Below are positions 29,889-41,030 of a DNA stretch of 64,000 nucleotides, one piece after another. The stretch covers positions 28,242,345 through 28,306,344 of the forward strand of contig OW203762.1 in the NCBI GenBank assembly GCA_934045905.1, in the 5' to 3' direction. Each line of letters starts with the position of its first letter. The stretch's first letter is position 1. A model generated the notes under the pieces. That model was not told the DNA's origin, did no database searches, and worked only from the letters and a program-made list of their open reading frames with translations. The DNA comes from Leuctra nigra (taxonomy: Eukaryota; Arthropoda; Insecta; Plecoptera; Leuctridae). The position numbers were made by a program, and so were the translations under genes.

Positions 29889-30037
29889 TGTCAACGGAAA
29901 CAAAAAGAACTGAACAGGTGCAACCTGCTATGTAGATCTAGATGGCTCACATGTGAATGGCAAATTGCCATTTCCAACACTCCGCCTCAATTTAACACTT
30001 CGGAACATCATTGTTCATTTTTGTCATTCATCGTTGT

Positions 30038-31140
30038 TCATCCATACTCTGAGCGATCAATCTTGATTCCAAGAAAACTTTTTGGTACTCTTAAATCCTT
30101 CACTTGAAATGCTCTCATCAGAGCTATTTTAACTTCTAGCAGATCTGCTTGAACATTACTTCCTCCAACTATAATATCGTCGACATGCACTTGTAGATAA
30201 ACTGCCATTCCAGAAGATGCTTGCTTTGGATCATACAGGGTTTCATTGAGCTTACAAACCAACTTCGGATCTTCGATAAAACCAACAGGTTTTTTAATGT
30301 CTTCATTTCCATGACAAAATGCATTCTTCACATCTAGCTGAATGTCAAACAAGTTTTCTTCGTTTATCACTGATAAAAGTGTTCGAACTGTTGTAATTCT
30401 CGCAACAGGAGCATATGTTTCATTGTACCTAATCCAAACCTTTCCTCTGAGAACACCCTTTTACCACTAGCCTTGCTTTATAGCGATCAATGTTTCCACA
30501 TTCATCATATTTGATCTTGGAAACCCACTTGTTGTCAATTGCTTTCTTCCCTGGTGACAACTCAGTCAGAGTCCACGTGTCATTGTCTTGCAGTGCATCC
30601 ATTTCTTCTTGAACTGCTTCTGTCCATTCATTTCTATCAGTTCTTCCCTGAATCTCATCAATATGCTCTGGAAATTCTTCAAGAAATGTTTCTCCACTTA
30701 ATGCATAAACAACATAATCTTCCAGGTTTCTTGGCGTGACAGATTGCCGCTTGCTTCGACGAATGTCCTGCACAGTTGTTTCGACGATCTGCTTCAAGCT
30801 GCATTTCCTTTTGATTTTCAATTCCTGAAACACCACCTGAATCCAATGTTTCATCATCTGAGTCTTCTTCCTCACTTTTGCCTTTATATGATTCTGGCGT
30901 TACTGGACCAAACAGGTCACTGTGCACAAGCTGCAGTGGTCGCTTGGCATGCATTCGTTCATTTGTGTGAGGAAGTTTTGTCAGTATCCCTTCCACACAT
31001 GTTTTACAAACTTCACAAGTCAATTCCTTCGTGTTGATATTTAATCCATCAACTAGTCCAGTCATTTTCTCCAGCATACTCTTGCAGCTTGCTGATATGA
31101 CCTAACCGCCTGTGCCTCAAATTAGCATCTTTCGTCATCT
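30038..31140 (-). pseudogene. decayed Ty1/copia polyprotein fragment
   Basis: Minus-strand pieces in order: LRHRRLGHISKLQ (about 31095-31135) and a CKTCVEGILTKLPH zinc-finger-like region (30990-31020), i.e. GAG-pre-integrase; LQLVHSDLFGPVTPES (integrase start, about 30890-30940); then WTEAVQEEMDALQDNDTW and KWVSKIKYDECGNIDRYKAR (30440-30640); then QLDVKNAFCHGNED and LQVHVDDIIVGG (RT catalytic VDD, 30160-30350). Frames shift between pieces, most of the integrase core is deleted and part of the RT is missing around the CKLNETLYDPKQASSG junction. No LTRs are seen. A dead, internally deleted copy. Confidence 0.85.
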
Positions 31141-31309
31141 TTTGGCATCTTTAGCATCTTTTGGGTGCCGAAAGATATTAATTTAATAAAACTTAAATAT
31201 AGCCGTAGTAAATTTAAAAATTGTGAATTATTTTGAAATTCCATGCTTTTAGGATATACTAATTGAAGTGTTTATGTTTGTTTTCATAGTGAATTGAACT
31301 TGCAGCACA

Positions 31310-34300
31310 ATGGAACAAATCCCAAGTCCTGCCATGGCCGAAGTAGACACTTTCGGAGGTATTGATCTGCAAATGGACCAACCTCATCTTCTAGAAGGGA
31401 CTAAGCGAAGAAGGTATCCCAAATTAACTATCCATTTATTATTCAGTAGCTAAATAAGTTGAAGTTTAGTTAGTGTCCCGGTTCTAAAAATCCTAATTCT
31501 GGAAAAAGTTCAGATATCATTTGACGAAGTTTGTTACATCCTCGACATGTTATACTTAATGATTGAATTATAATCAAATCATAACTTATGAAGTGACCAC
31601 AATTTCAAGAGTTCAATAATTCTATCCTATCATAATATTGTAATCCTAATATTCGTTTTCTAAATTTGTGTTTTAACAGTAGTAATCGGTCCATCAAACG
31701 GCGCCGCTTTGACGACGAACTTGTTGAGTCAAGCTTGGGTGTGACAGCTGGCATCGGTTCAAAGGTTGCACGTACTCGCACTCCATCAACTTCCAGCCCG
31801 GCTGTTGGCCAATACAGATGGCTCTCTTCTTCTCCGCAACCTACTTTAGGTATGTATCTAGGTTATTCCAAAAGTTGACAGATGTCATGCTTAGTGATGC
31901 CCAGCGGGAATATTCCCCGTTCCCGGGAATATTCCCGAGCAAATTTGGGGAATATTCCCCAAATCGGGAATTTACTTTTTCATTATAAATTAAATGCATA
32001 ATGTTATTATTTTGTGGTATGTCATTACCTCTTAGTATTCTCTATTTTGTCATTAATTTTCTTGTTATCTTATGACAGGGGTCGGTAACCTTTTTTGGTG
32101 ACGGAGCCAATTTCCGAAAAATTTATAAATTAGATAATAATGCGAGCCGCAGCAGGCAATCAAATATAATACACCAAAAATAATCAATTGAACTACTAGT
32201 TTATTATGCTATTTTGACAAAGCCCCCCCCCCTCCCTCTTGATGTTGCCCCGCAGGGCGTTTTTTCGAATTTTCAAATATTTCGATCCCAGATCTTCATT
32301 TAAATTATTTAAAGAGCCATTCAAAACCCACCAAGGAGCCGCAGGTTGCCAACCCCTGTCTTATGACATCTCAAAACATAAACATGCTTTAATAATGTTT
32401 TCTCTTAATGTTTACTCATCCCTGTAGTAAATTCCCAATAAATTCCTGGTTTGGGGAATATTCCCGAAAAAATAAATTCCCGGGAATATTACATCACTAG
32501 ACTCATGCTCCACTGACACTGACACTGTACATTAGTATTGACGGCTGAGTAGTGAGTTTGACCTTGAAGAGCTTTTTATCAATATCTTCTACCAATGTAC
32601 TTAATTGTTAATAAAATAAAGCTTTGAACGAGTCATCAGAACAGTTCAATGAAATTAATATCATAGCTTGGAATGGTTTATTAGTTTCATTTTGTCCTAC
32701 AGATGTTTAGTGCCCGAAAATTAGTAAAAATATGGCACTAAACGTCTGTAGGATGAAATGAAACTAATAATAACCCATTCCAAGCTATGAAATTATTTTC
32801 ATTATAACTGTTCTGAAGACACATACAATGCCTTATTTATTAACAATTACATTGGTAAAAGATATTGATAAAAACCGATTACAAACTCTTCAAGGCCACG
32901 CTCACTACTCAGACCTCTTAAATTCCCTATTGGCACCATCACTCGGGGTCTGAATTAAAAACAGAAAAAACCCATTTACGGTATAAATTTGGAACAGGAA
33001 CCATTGCAGTTTTACTACTATATTACCAAAACAAAATACATAGTCAATTGAGTGCCAAAGAAGAGTATAAAATAAATTGAACTTATTACCTAATTTGTTT
33101 GTATCAGACATTGCTGGAGCTTACAACAGTGCGAGTCCTGGGCCCGCCCTGCCAGTGGCTCCAGTGGCCAGCAGCAGTGCCGCTCCAGTGGAGATCCGCC
33201 CCCGGCGCAATCCCAGCAAGCCCGCTCCCACTGGTGGCCGGCGCAACAGACGGCCACGGCACCAGCACTCGGTCACCACCAAGGATCTCGGACGATGGAA
33301 ACCAACTGATGATCTGGCACTCATCAGCAGTGTGCAGCAGGTAAAGAGATATGTTAACGATAGCACAGTTTCATGAAGTTTTATTCCAGAAAATTTATAA
33401 ACGTCAATGCAAATAATAATGACAACAGTTATTACATTAAAATTTTAAGATGGTCATCATTCATAAACATGAAATTCAATTTCATGTTTGGAGGGATAAA
33501 CTGTGTGCAACACATTTCAGAATTATAAAATCGTTTTTAATAACGCATCATTGATGAATACTATGGTAAAGACTTGGTTGCCAAATAAATGTATTTTACA
33601 AAAAGTGCTATATAATAATAGGTAGCACTTTTAATGTCAATAGTGTTTTTTAGTGTTTTAGGAATTCTATCAATCTTTTTAAATTGACTTTGAATCTTTT
33701 CATCCCAAAACAAAAATAATTACATTAGTTAATAAATACTTAATAGGTACCTACAGAGTTTTGTAGAACAGCTCAACTACCATTTTAAAACCGGTATTCT
33801 GAAAAGTGAAATCTAATAGCTAGTAGATAGTTTCACAAAACTTTAAAATACGTATTAACTCGTGTATAAGACGCACTCGTGTATAAGACGCACCCTTGTT
33901 TTGAGAAGTCAATTTTAAGAAAACACTTAGCATGCATGTATAAGACGCAGTAAAATGATGAAAAACATTGTGTGTTTGTATACATGATATCCATCTAAAT
34001 ATTGGTTTTCCAGCTAACTGAGCTATTTGAATGAAAATCACTGCCAACTTGTTGTAAACAAACAGTAATTTCCTGCTTCTGAGAAAGGGGGAAGGGGAGT
34101 CTCTTCCCAGCAGCTGTTGCTTGCTTTAAGAGGCATGCACCTGCCTTTCCTCTGCATTCCAAAACAAACCCAACTCCTCTCCTCCCCTTCCATTAAGATC
34201 GCCATTCAACAGTGTTTAGTCTATTTTATGTCTGTCAGAGCAATGTTTTTCAGACGTAAACATATATTTTGTCTCCTGATCTAAATGCAAGGGAAAACAT

Positions 34301-37300
34301 TTTGTTGCACAAATTTAATATGTTAATAGTGTTGTGTCTAGACACAGTATGAGTAGTCCAGACAGAGTGAGAGGGAAAGGCAGAGATAGACAACATGTGG
34401 CAGTCTACCACAGCTCTGTTTACAAACATCCACCTTGGATTTACTGGGAAAAAGCTTGGTATGCGTGTATAAGACGCAGGGCTGTTTTCAGAATCAAAAT
34501 ATTGACATATAATTGCGTCTTATACACGAGTTAATACGGTAATTAAATTTCGTAGAAATATCGGTCTCAGTTTTAAAGTAGGTACCTACTATGTGAATGG
34601 ACACCTGTTGCAGACGAATGACATGCGCATGGTGCATCGGGGCGTGAAGTTCTCATGCCGTTTCACGGTGCAAGAGCTGCAGCAGCGGTGGTACGCGCTG
34701 CTCTATGAACCGGCAGTGTCGCGTATTGCGGTGGCTGCCATGAGGAATCTCCATCCCGAGCTCATTGCCAGCGTACAGAGCAAGGCGCTGTATAGCAAGC
34801 AGGAGGAGACACTCCTCGGAACCATCAAGCCTGTGCGTAACATTACCATTAGTATAACTCGGTGATACTAGGATGGACTGATAAATTGATATTGTTGATG
34901 AATGTTATGCTCATGTACTTTGAGTTCTGTGCCTTAGAGGTATGTCTGATGTCCATTTCTATGACTCTGGAGGTGGACTCAGAGACCAGTTATTCTGTCT
35001 ATCCAATGTTATTATTTGTAATGGTGACACAAGCTATTTTGTAGAGTATAACCCGGTCCACATAGACCGTTTTCCGTTTTTTCTTACGGACCAATCACAA
35101 GTCCAGAAACTGCTTAAGCGAGGCTTGTGATTGGTTAATAGAAAAAACGCAAAAACTGTCTATGTGGACGCGGCTAACGTCATACTAGAGAAGAGAGAAT
35201 AGAGAATATGTCATACTATTCTTTGCCCAAGGCGTCAAAGAGTCTAGGACCTGATAGTGTCCTACCTATCATATATGATAGGGGGGGTGATAGGACCTGG
35301 TCTGTACTTCGGACCTTCCAAACGTACACGAACTTGCGTTTGAGTTTTGTTATATTATGTCACATTACATTACATTATTATATTATTGGATATATCCTAT
35401 GTCTGCAAGACTGCAATGGTGGCCTATTTCAAGCGTACGTTGGACAGGGAGTAAGACAGGAAGTGTCTTGTGGCAAGCAAGAGATAATCGCTATAACTCT
35501 GTTCTTTGTTTCAGACTCCACATCCGAGTGTTCAAGCGTTTCAAACACTGCTGGAGAAGAACACACAGGTGTTCCATCAAGCGCGCACACCAAAGTCCCT
35601 GCTCACTCATTGGCTGCTCATGAAACAGTACCACCTACTGCCTGATCAGATGGGTAAGTTTTCAAATAATAATGGCAATTATAACACCAAGATGTTTAAA
35701 CGAAATAATTTTTTTGTATTTCTCAAATCCATGTTCATGCAACATGCAGTTAAAAGAAGGGGAAGAAATAATCTTTTGTCAAGATAACTATTCAACTTGT
35801 ACCACCACACCACATCTAGTTGGACATTTCTTACAGAGGGACTATTTATTTAACAGTCACTTACAGGTTGTTTATGCACTTTTTTTTCCTGTACCATTTC
35901 CCAACCATATAATATCTTACCTATTTTACTGAAAGTTAAAGGCTAATCCAGCCCTGAGCATTTCCAATTTCAAATTTGTATTTGAACCCAAAATGACAAA
36001 TGTAATTCTGCACAAACTATGTAGGTAAAATATTATTTTTGGCATACAAATTATCCAAAAAGAATACAGAACTCCATACTTTGATGAGTTTTTAAATTTC
36101 AACGACCTAATGTGTATATGAGTAGGTAGGACTACTATGATACTATTTGCAATATTCTTCTGTGTGTTCGTCTACATTCACATGTGTGATTGTTTCAGTA
36201 CAATCTCTCCCTCGAGGGGAACATGTGCTCAACTTCTCCGACGCCGAGGAAATGATTGCAGATGCGGAGTTGGCAGAGCAGCGTGACCCTCGCGTCGTGC
36301 AGAACCTTGATCAAGCAGACAGGTCAGTGACAATAACTGATCATGAACAGTGGAGATCCTTCTGTCCTAAATGTTCAATTTAATGTAGGCATTTCATCTG
36401 AACTAGCCACAAAATGAAGCAACTCTTTTATGAAGTTCCAAGTTTTTATTTCTAACATACGGGGCAGTGACGTGGTCAGCGGGAGGACAGGAAATGGATC
36501 AGCTTCAGGCAGCGGAGATGAAGTTCTTGAGGAGTGTGAAGGGAGTCACAAGAATGGACAAGATCCGAAGTAAGAAGATAAGAAGTGAGCTGGGGGTAGA
36601 GAGATTGGGGTTTAAATTGGGCAGAGAGAGGCTTCGGTGGTTTGGCCACATGAAAAGGATGGGAACAGGGCGAGTGCCACGGCGGGTGTTTGAGTCGGCC
36701 ACTTCGAGACCACGTAGAGTAGGAAGACCAAGAGAGAGGTGGATTGGAGTTATTAAGGACGATGTTTTGGAGAGAGGGGGAAGTTGGAGTGAGTTGGAGG
36801 CTGAGAGACAGTGGGAGGACAGAACAAGGTGGAGGCAATTTGTGGAACAATTGGAAGCGGAGGAAGAAGAAGAAGACAAGGAGGAGATGCCAGGCGTGGC
36901 CAGCCGGTCTCCAGTAGTCCTGCGGCCCTAGTGTTGGTGGGAACACCCACCCCCTGACCCATTAAATTGGAACCAGCAGATAGATTATTATTATCACAAG
37001 GCAACTGCCAGCAAATCTTCCAAAGTACGAAAGAATGGAACTGGAGTGTGAACTTTCAACACATTCTTGCTCGAATTTAAAGTAATTTGTCTGTGTATTC
37101 TTCTAGTGTAGGATTTTTTTATGTGTTTATCTTCAGTCCTTGCCTACCAGTATCCCATAATGAGGATGTTGTTTCAGTATGTAAAAGAAAAATTAACAAC
37201 TCTTTACTTATCCCAATAACTTGTAAATTTCTATGATTTTATCATATTTTTATGAAGTTGATTCCGATACCTAATAGCTTGTATTTTGTACGCAGGAAAG

Positions 37301-38444
37301 GCAAGCGAGAAATGCGGAAGTTGGAGAATGAACTCGGCCGCTGGCAAGTTCTCGTAGACTCCGTCACCGGCATAAGTCCTCCAGACTTCGACAATCAGAC
37401 TCTAGCAGTGCTTCGCGGCCGACTCGTACGCTATCTCATGCGCTCTAGAGAAGTAAGTCCCAACTTGTACGATTAACATGACGCTCATTTCCGTAATCCA
37501 GTTGTTGAAGAGGAGAGAATGATACGGAAGTTGTTGATGTTTCATGTTTAGACAGTAATAGTACATCACTGGTCTAGAATTTACTCAGTCTCACATATAG
37601 TTTGCAGATTTAATTCAAAATTAAAAGTGTCAGTAGTGCTGTAGTGCGGAAGGAAGTTTTTTTTAGTATGAGCCACACAGTTCTTTGTTAAAATCTGTTG
37701 GACTGTGACTTGCTGTCAGACTTATATAAATATTATACAAAAGATTTTTCCACAATACAAACATAGACACTTAAAAAGTAGGGATAAAATCATAAAAGAC
37801 TTTATGCCAATAGGTAAGTTGACTATATGAGTGTGGTACACTGTCTTGCATATGTTGCTTTCCTGATATGATAGATGGGAAACTGGTTAACAACTTACCT
37901 ATGAATGTCACTCTATATACCTGTAACCTACGTACTACACTTTGGCAATCCTGGCCAATATGAGGCTGGAAAATATTTGAATAGGTCATGATTACGTGGA
38001 CTATTGATCCTATTTTGTGTGCTCAGCTGCCATTCCCTTCTCAACTGTTAATTAGATCACCGTTGGGCGGACAACTCATGATGTGAGCGTGGACATTGAC
38101 TTGTCTCTGGAAGGACCTGCATGGAAAGTGTCGCGCCGCCAAGGGACAATACGTTTGCGCAACAACGGCGACTTCTTCATATCCAGTGAGGGCAAGAGAG
38201 CGATCTACGTTGACGGGCGACCAATATTGGCCGGAAACAAGTTCCGCCTGAATAACAACTCTGTCATTGAGGTATGCATACAAGATATTTCAGACTTGGT
38301 ATGTAGTACCTGAGTACATTTTCTCACCGATGATTATTCTTTGGTTTGTTACAGATTGCTAGCCTCCGTTTCATCTTCTTGGTAAATCAAGAGTTGATTA
38401 ATGTAATTCGTCAAGAAGCTGCAAAAATGAATCTTACACCATAA
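31310..38444 (+). CDS. MCRS1: microspherule protein 1 (MCRS1 / Rcd5 homologue), complete, nine coding exons
   Basis: FHA-domain nuclear protein; homologues are subunits of INO80 and NSL histone acetyltransferase complexes and act at centrosomes and spindle poles (family knowledge). Exons: 31310-31413, 31680-31849, 33108-33340, 34614-34832, 35515-35653, 36199-36322, 37296-37452, 38056-38271, 38355-38444. Phases agree throughout and give 483 residues (human 462). The N-terminus has a basic SIKRRRFDDE stretch. The MCRS_N domain includes RWKPTDDLALISSVQQ, FSCRFTVQELQQRWYALLYE and RTPKSLLTHWLLMKQYHLLP, then LNFSDAEEMIADAEL. The C-terminal FHA domain spans about 370-475: RSREITVGRTTHDVSVDIDL, KVSRRQGTIRLRNNGDFFIS, IYVDGRPILAGNKFRL. 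A TTGCAG acceptor at 31300-31305 just before the ATG suggests an upstream non-coding exon. Polyadenylation signals AATAAA lie near 38536-38543. Confidence 0.96.
31892..32499. mobile_element. MITE with GGGAATATTCCC repeats, hosting a nested hAT MITE
   Basis: Ends TAGTGATG (31892) and CATCACTA (to 32499) are inverted repeats; both subterminal regions are rich in GGGAATATTCCC. TCATGCT precedes the left end and recurs three bases beyond the right end, a possible target duplication. A second element (32076-32358) is inserted inside. Located in MCRS1 intron 2. Confidence 0.75.
32076..32358. mobile_element. hAT MITE, 283 bp, 8-bp target duplication
   Basis: Ends CAGGGGTCGGTAACC and GGTTGCCAACCCCTG are inverted repeats, flanked by exact TCTTATGA at 32068-32075 and 32359-32366. 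This is the classic hAT terminus and duplication length. Nested within the element 31892-32499, hence younger. Confidence 0.9.
32540..32915. repeat. 376-bp palindrome with 19-base loop
   Basis: CCTACAGATGTTTAGTGCC (32696-32714) mirrors GGCACTAAACGTCTGTAGG (32734-32752), and similarity continues outward on both sides to GGCTGAGTAGTGAG (left) and CTCACTACTCAGACC (right). In MCRS1 intron 2. Foldback-type element; no ORF. Confidence 0.8.
33851..34538. mobile_element. MITE-like element with repeated GTATAAGACGCA motif
   Basis: CGTATTAACTCGTGTATAAG at 33851 is mirrored by CTTATACACGAGTTAATACG ending at 34538. The 12-mer GTATAAGACGCA recurs at least four times inside, clustered near both ends. TA lies next to each end within one base, so a TA-type insertion is possible. 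Located in MCRS1 intron 3. No ORF. Confidence 0.75.
35052..35172. mobile_element. short MITE, about 120 bp, in MCRS1 intron 4
   Basis: GTCCACATAGAC near 35056 is mirrored by GTCTATGTGGAC near 35157, with GTTTTTTCT facing AGAAAAAAC and ACCAATCACAAG facing CTTGTGATTGGT inside. A nearly continuous hairpin; exact ends are not certain. Confidence 0.65.
36466..36990 (+). pseudogene. RTE-type retrotransposon 3' relic in MCRS1 intron 6
   Basis: Encodes on the plus strand the C-terminal part of the same RT family as the element at 2973-4831: AAEMKFLRSVKGVTRMDKIR and LGRERLRWFGHMKRM match it closely, followed by a charged tail. Only about 150 codons remain and no catalytic core. It ends in GATTATTATTATC, the expected (TTA)-type tail. 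Confidence 0.85.
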
Positions 38445-38570
38445 ACCTACTTGCTTTAAGTATTTTGTCCTGTATGATTTCTGATTAGAATGTATCTGCT
38501 TTCTCATATTATGTATGTTTGTGTGTAATGTATGAAATAAATAAAAGTTAGACAACCACCAACTCAAGTT
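38445..38570 (+). other. MCRS1 3' UTR with polyadenylation signals
   Basis: Directly after the MCRS1 stop; overlapping AATAAATAAA near 38536 marks a probable transcript end by about 38565. Confidence 0.6.
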
Positions 38571-39693
38571 TGTATGTGGCTCACATATCTCTCACTAAAC
38601 TGATATCTGCTCATAAGAGTGTTATAGTAGGCTCGTTACAAACCTGAAGAACCTGTAGAAGGAAGGGTAAAGTGAAAATAATTTAGAAGCCTTTACAGCA
38701 TCCGTAGAGATGGATGAAATAAATAATTCATTATGGCTTTGTCCTGTATCTGCTCTTTTGTACGAGTTTCAAATAATATAAAATTAAAATGTATAATTAA
38801 GTATACTAGCATGGTACTAGTTATATTTTCATTTTTTCTTTCATTTCATTAATCCAGAAACTTGTTGGATCATATTGTTAGTGTCTTATCAAATCTGTGC
38901 AAGCCAAAGAGATGTGCTAATCAAATATTCCCACCCAAAACAAAAAGTTGGAAATATTTTATTTCAATGGACATTGTGTACAGTGACGGAATTAAGTGTC
39001 TGTTACTCTCCTTCCCTTTCCATCATTTACGTTAGTTAAGGCTCATCCCCATCGACCCTTATCACAGCAAAAGTTGTTTGAAACTGGCGAGAGGGGAAGA
39101 GGAGAAAATTAGCTACATACTTCTTTCCACGATTGTACCACTTCTCGGATATGATGGATTTAAATATGGCATATATACAATATTGCCTCAGATTAGGTTC
39201 GGAATACAAGAGGTCCAATGTTCCATTATTTTCTCTATTCTTGTTAGGAAGGAATTCACATTATAAAAGTAAGTAATGTTTATAAAAAAAAAAAAAAAAA
39301 AACAATTGTCAAAAAAAAAATTTTAATATAAAAAAATTATTAAAATCAAAAAACCGTTTTGTTGTTTTCTACTAGGTACGTACTCTACTCCTATTTACTA
39401 ACCTTAACTACTACTACAGACATTGTATAGACTACTACTAACGTTTGAGACGCACAAATAAATAAGTTTAAACCATACGTACTAGATTAATAAATTCACA
39501 AATATTAAATTGGTTATATTCCTACCGCTACAGTGGCGACTTTCCGTGACTTCCTTTGGCTCCAAGTGCCGCTGTCCGTGGCAGAGGATCTCTCAGACGC
39601 ATGGGAAGGAGGGGGGGGGGATCCCCCCTCTGATTCAATTCCCCACCCTATGTTCTTATACATTTATATGTCAAGATCAAAATATGCTTAAAA

Positions 39694-40095
39694 GTGTTAA
39701 AATCGCGTAGAAATGCACCAAATTCATGCCTGAAATTCAAAAAATTTCCGGGGCTGTGCGCCCCGGACCAGCAATTTGCTGGGGGACCCTCCCCCCAGAC
39801 CGCCCTTTGTCTTCGTAGTAGACAATAGAATTTCCAGCTTAAGTTATTTTACAATATCATACCTCCCCCCCCCCCCTCCTCGCAAATTTAGTTCCTACGC
39901 GCCTGCCTCCTTTACATCAGTGGTTAATTTGGGGGCAGACTCACTTTTTTCAGGGTGGAAGCCGTGCACTCACTTATTTGTCATGATAGCAAAAATTGGC
40001 TTAACATTGTGTACAAATCGCGTAGAAAGGCACAAATTTGTTTCTGAAATTCAAAATTTCCTGGGGCTATGCGCCCCAGACCAGCATTATTGTTG
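39694..40095. repeat. two diverged copies of a dispersed repeat with GC hairpins
   Basis: AAATCGCGTAGAAATGCACC at about 39700 and AAATCGCGTAGAAAGGCAC at about 40015 each precede a C(C/T)GAAATTCAAAA stretch and then GGGGCTGTGCGCCCC or GGGGCTATGCGCCCC. The two copies are roughly 315 bases apart and about 80 bases long. Probably a fragmentary dispersed repeat. Confidence 0.6.
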
Positions 40096-40956
40096 TCTAT
40101 TTTAATAAAGAAATATCAAAATTGAAGCAATCAGCAACTTACCTCTGTGATCATAATTTATATATGACTGCAAATTTGCATTATTTTTTGGGAGTTGTTT
40201 GTACAAAAATGCGTAGGGACACTTTTTAAATGTGTTTTTCGTATTTTTCTATCTAGAATTCCAGGAGCTATCTAGGTAATCCCTCCCTTGCAACTCTCCT
40301 TGGAAATCCAAAACAAATGTGAAAAGACACGTAAACGTTGCAAATTTGAAAATGTACGTAGTAAATTCGTTTTGAACTAAACCTAATTTAATTTAAACTA
40401 AGCCTTATTTAGTCTGCTCTTTGATATGTTTGGATGTTATATCATCAATATTTCACATCAGCTGTAAAAGTAGGGAAACACAGCTCCAATCGAAATAAAC
40501 GAATTTTTGAGTTCGGTACTCACAGGGACTATGATCCCCAGACCCGGGCATGTTGGGGGCCTTATTCCTGATAGACCTTGAAGCTTTGTCTCTCCTTGTC
40601 ATAAATCCAGCTTGTCATCAATTTAGAAACGAAAATTAAACAAATTTGCTACAAATAACTGATAGCACATTAAGAATGTTAAAAAACAAAAACTAATGTG
40701 AAATCGATTTACTTTTTTACAAACTTCTAAATCACATTCAGTTTCACCTCGTGACAAAAAAATGCTATGAAGGTATAATCAATAATTGAAGTATATTTGT
40801 ACTTTACATTTCTATGCCCTAACACAGGGTTACCATGATTCTCATGAGGGAAGAAAGAATTAATTAAGAATAACATTTAAATTTATGAAGAATAAAAAAT
40901 AAAATATGATGAAGAATTAAATTATTATTATTAACACGGCCGCTGCAAATTGAACT

Positions 40957-41030
40957 GCCTCCTTAGCTCAGTTGGTAGAGCACTGGACTAGACATTCAGA
41001 AGCTGGGCTGGGTTTGAATTTCAGAGGAGG
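40957..41030 (+). pseudogene. tRNA-like sequence (tRNA pseudogene or tRNA-derived SINE head)
   Basis: CCTCCTT at the start can pair with AGGAGG at the end. The box A region TAGCTCAGTTGGTAGAGC is intact. An anticodon-like arm CTGGA-CTAGACA-TTCAG forms, with AGA in the anticodon position, and the T-arm is CTGGG-TTTGAAT-TTCAG. AGA would mean serine, but there is no long variable arm, and box B (GGTTTGAATTT) departs from consensus. So a degenerate tRNA or SINE head is likelier than a working gene. Confidence 0.55.

Larger units (their letters stand above)
28563..31305. other. divergent intergenic region between pAbp and MCRS1
   Basis: Contains the presumed promoters of both genes, a hairpin-forming repeat at 29711-29888 and a decayed copia fragment at about 30045-31140. 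About 28.6-29.7 kb shows no gene; it contains TAGGTA-rich sequence (29515-29560). Confidence 0.65.

Noticed and set aside
36476..37004. Minus-strand frames of 83-156 codons
   Set aside because: Antisense shadows of the RTE relic in the MCRS1 intron.
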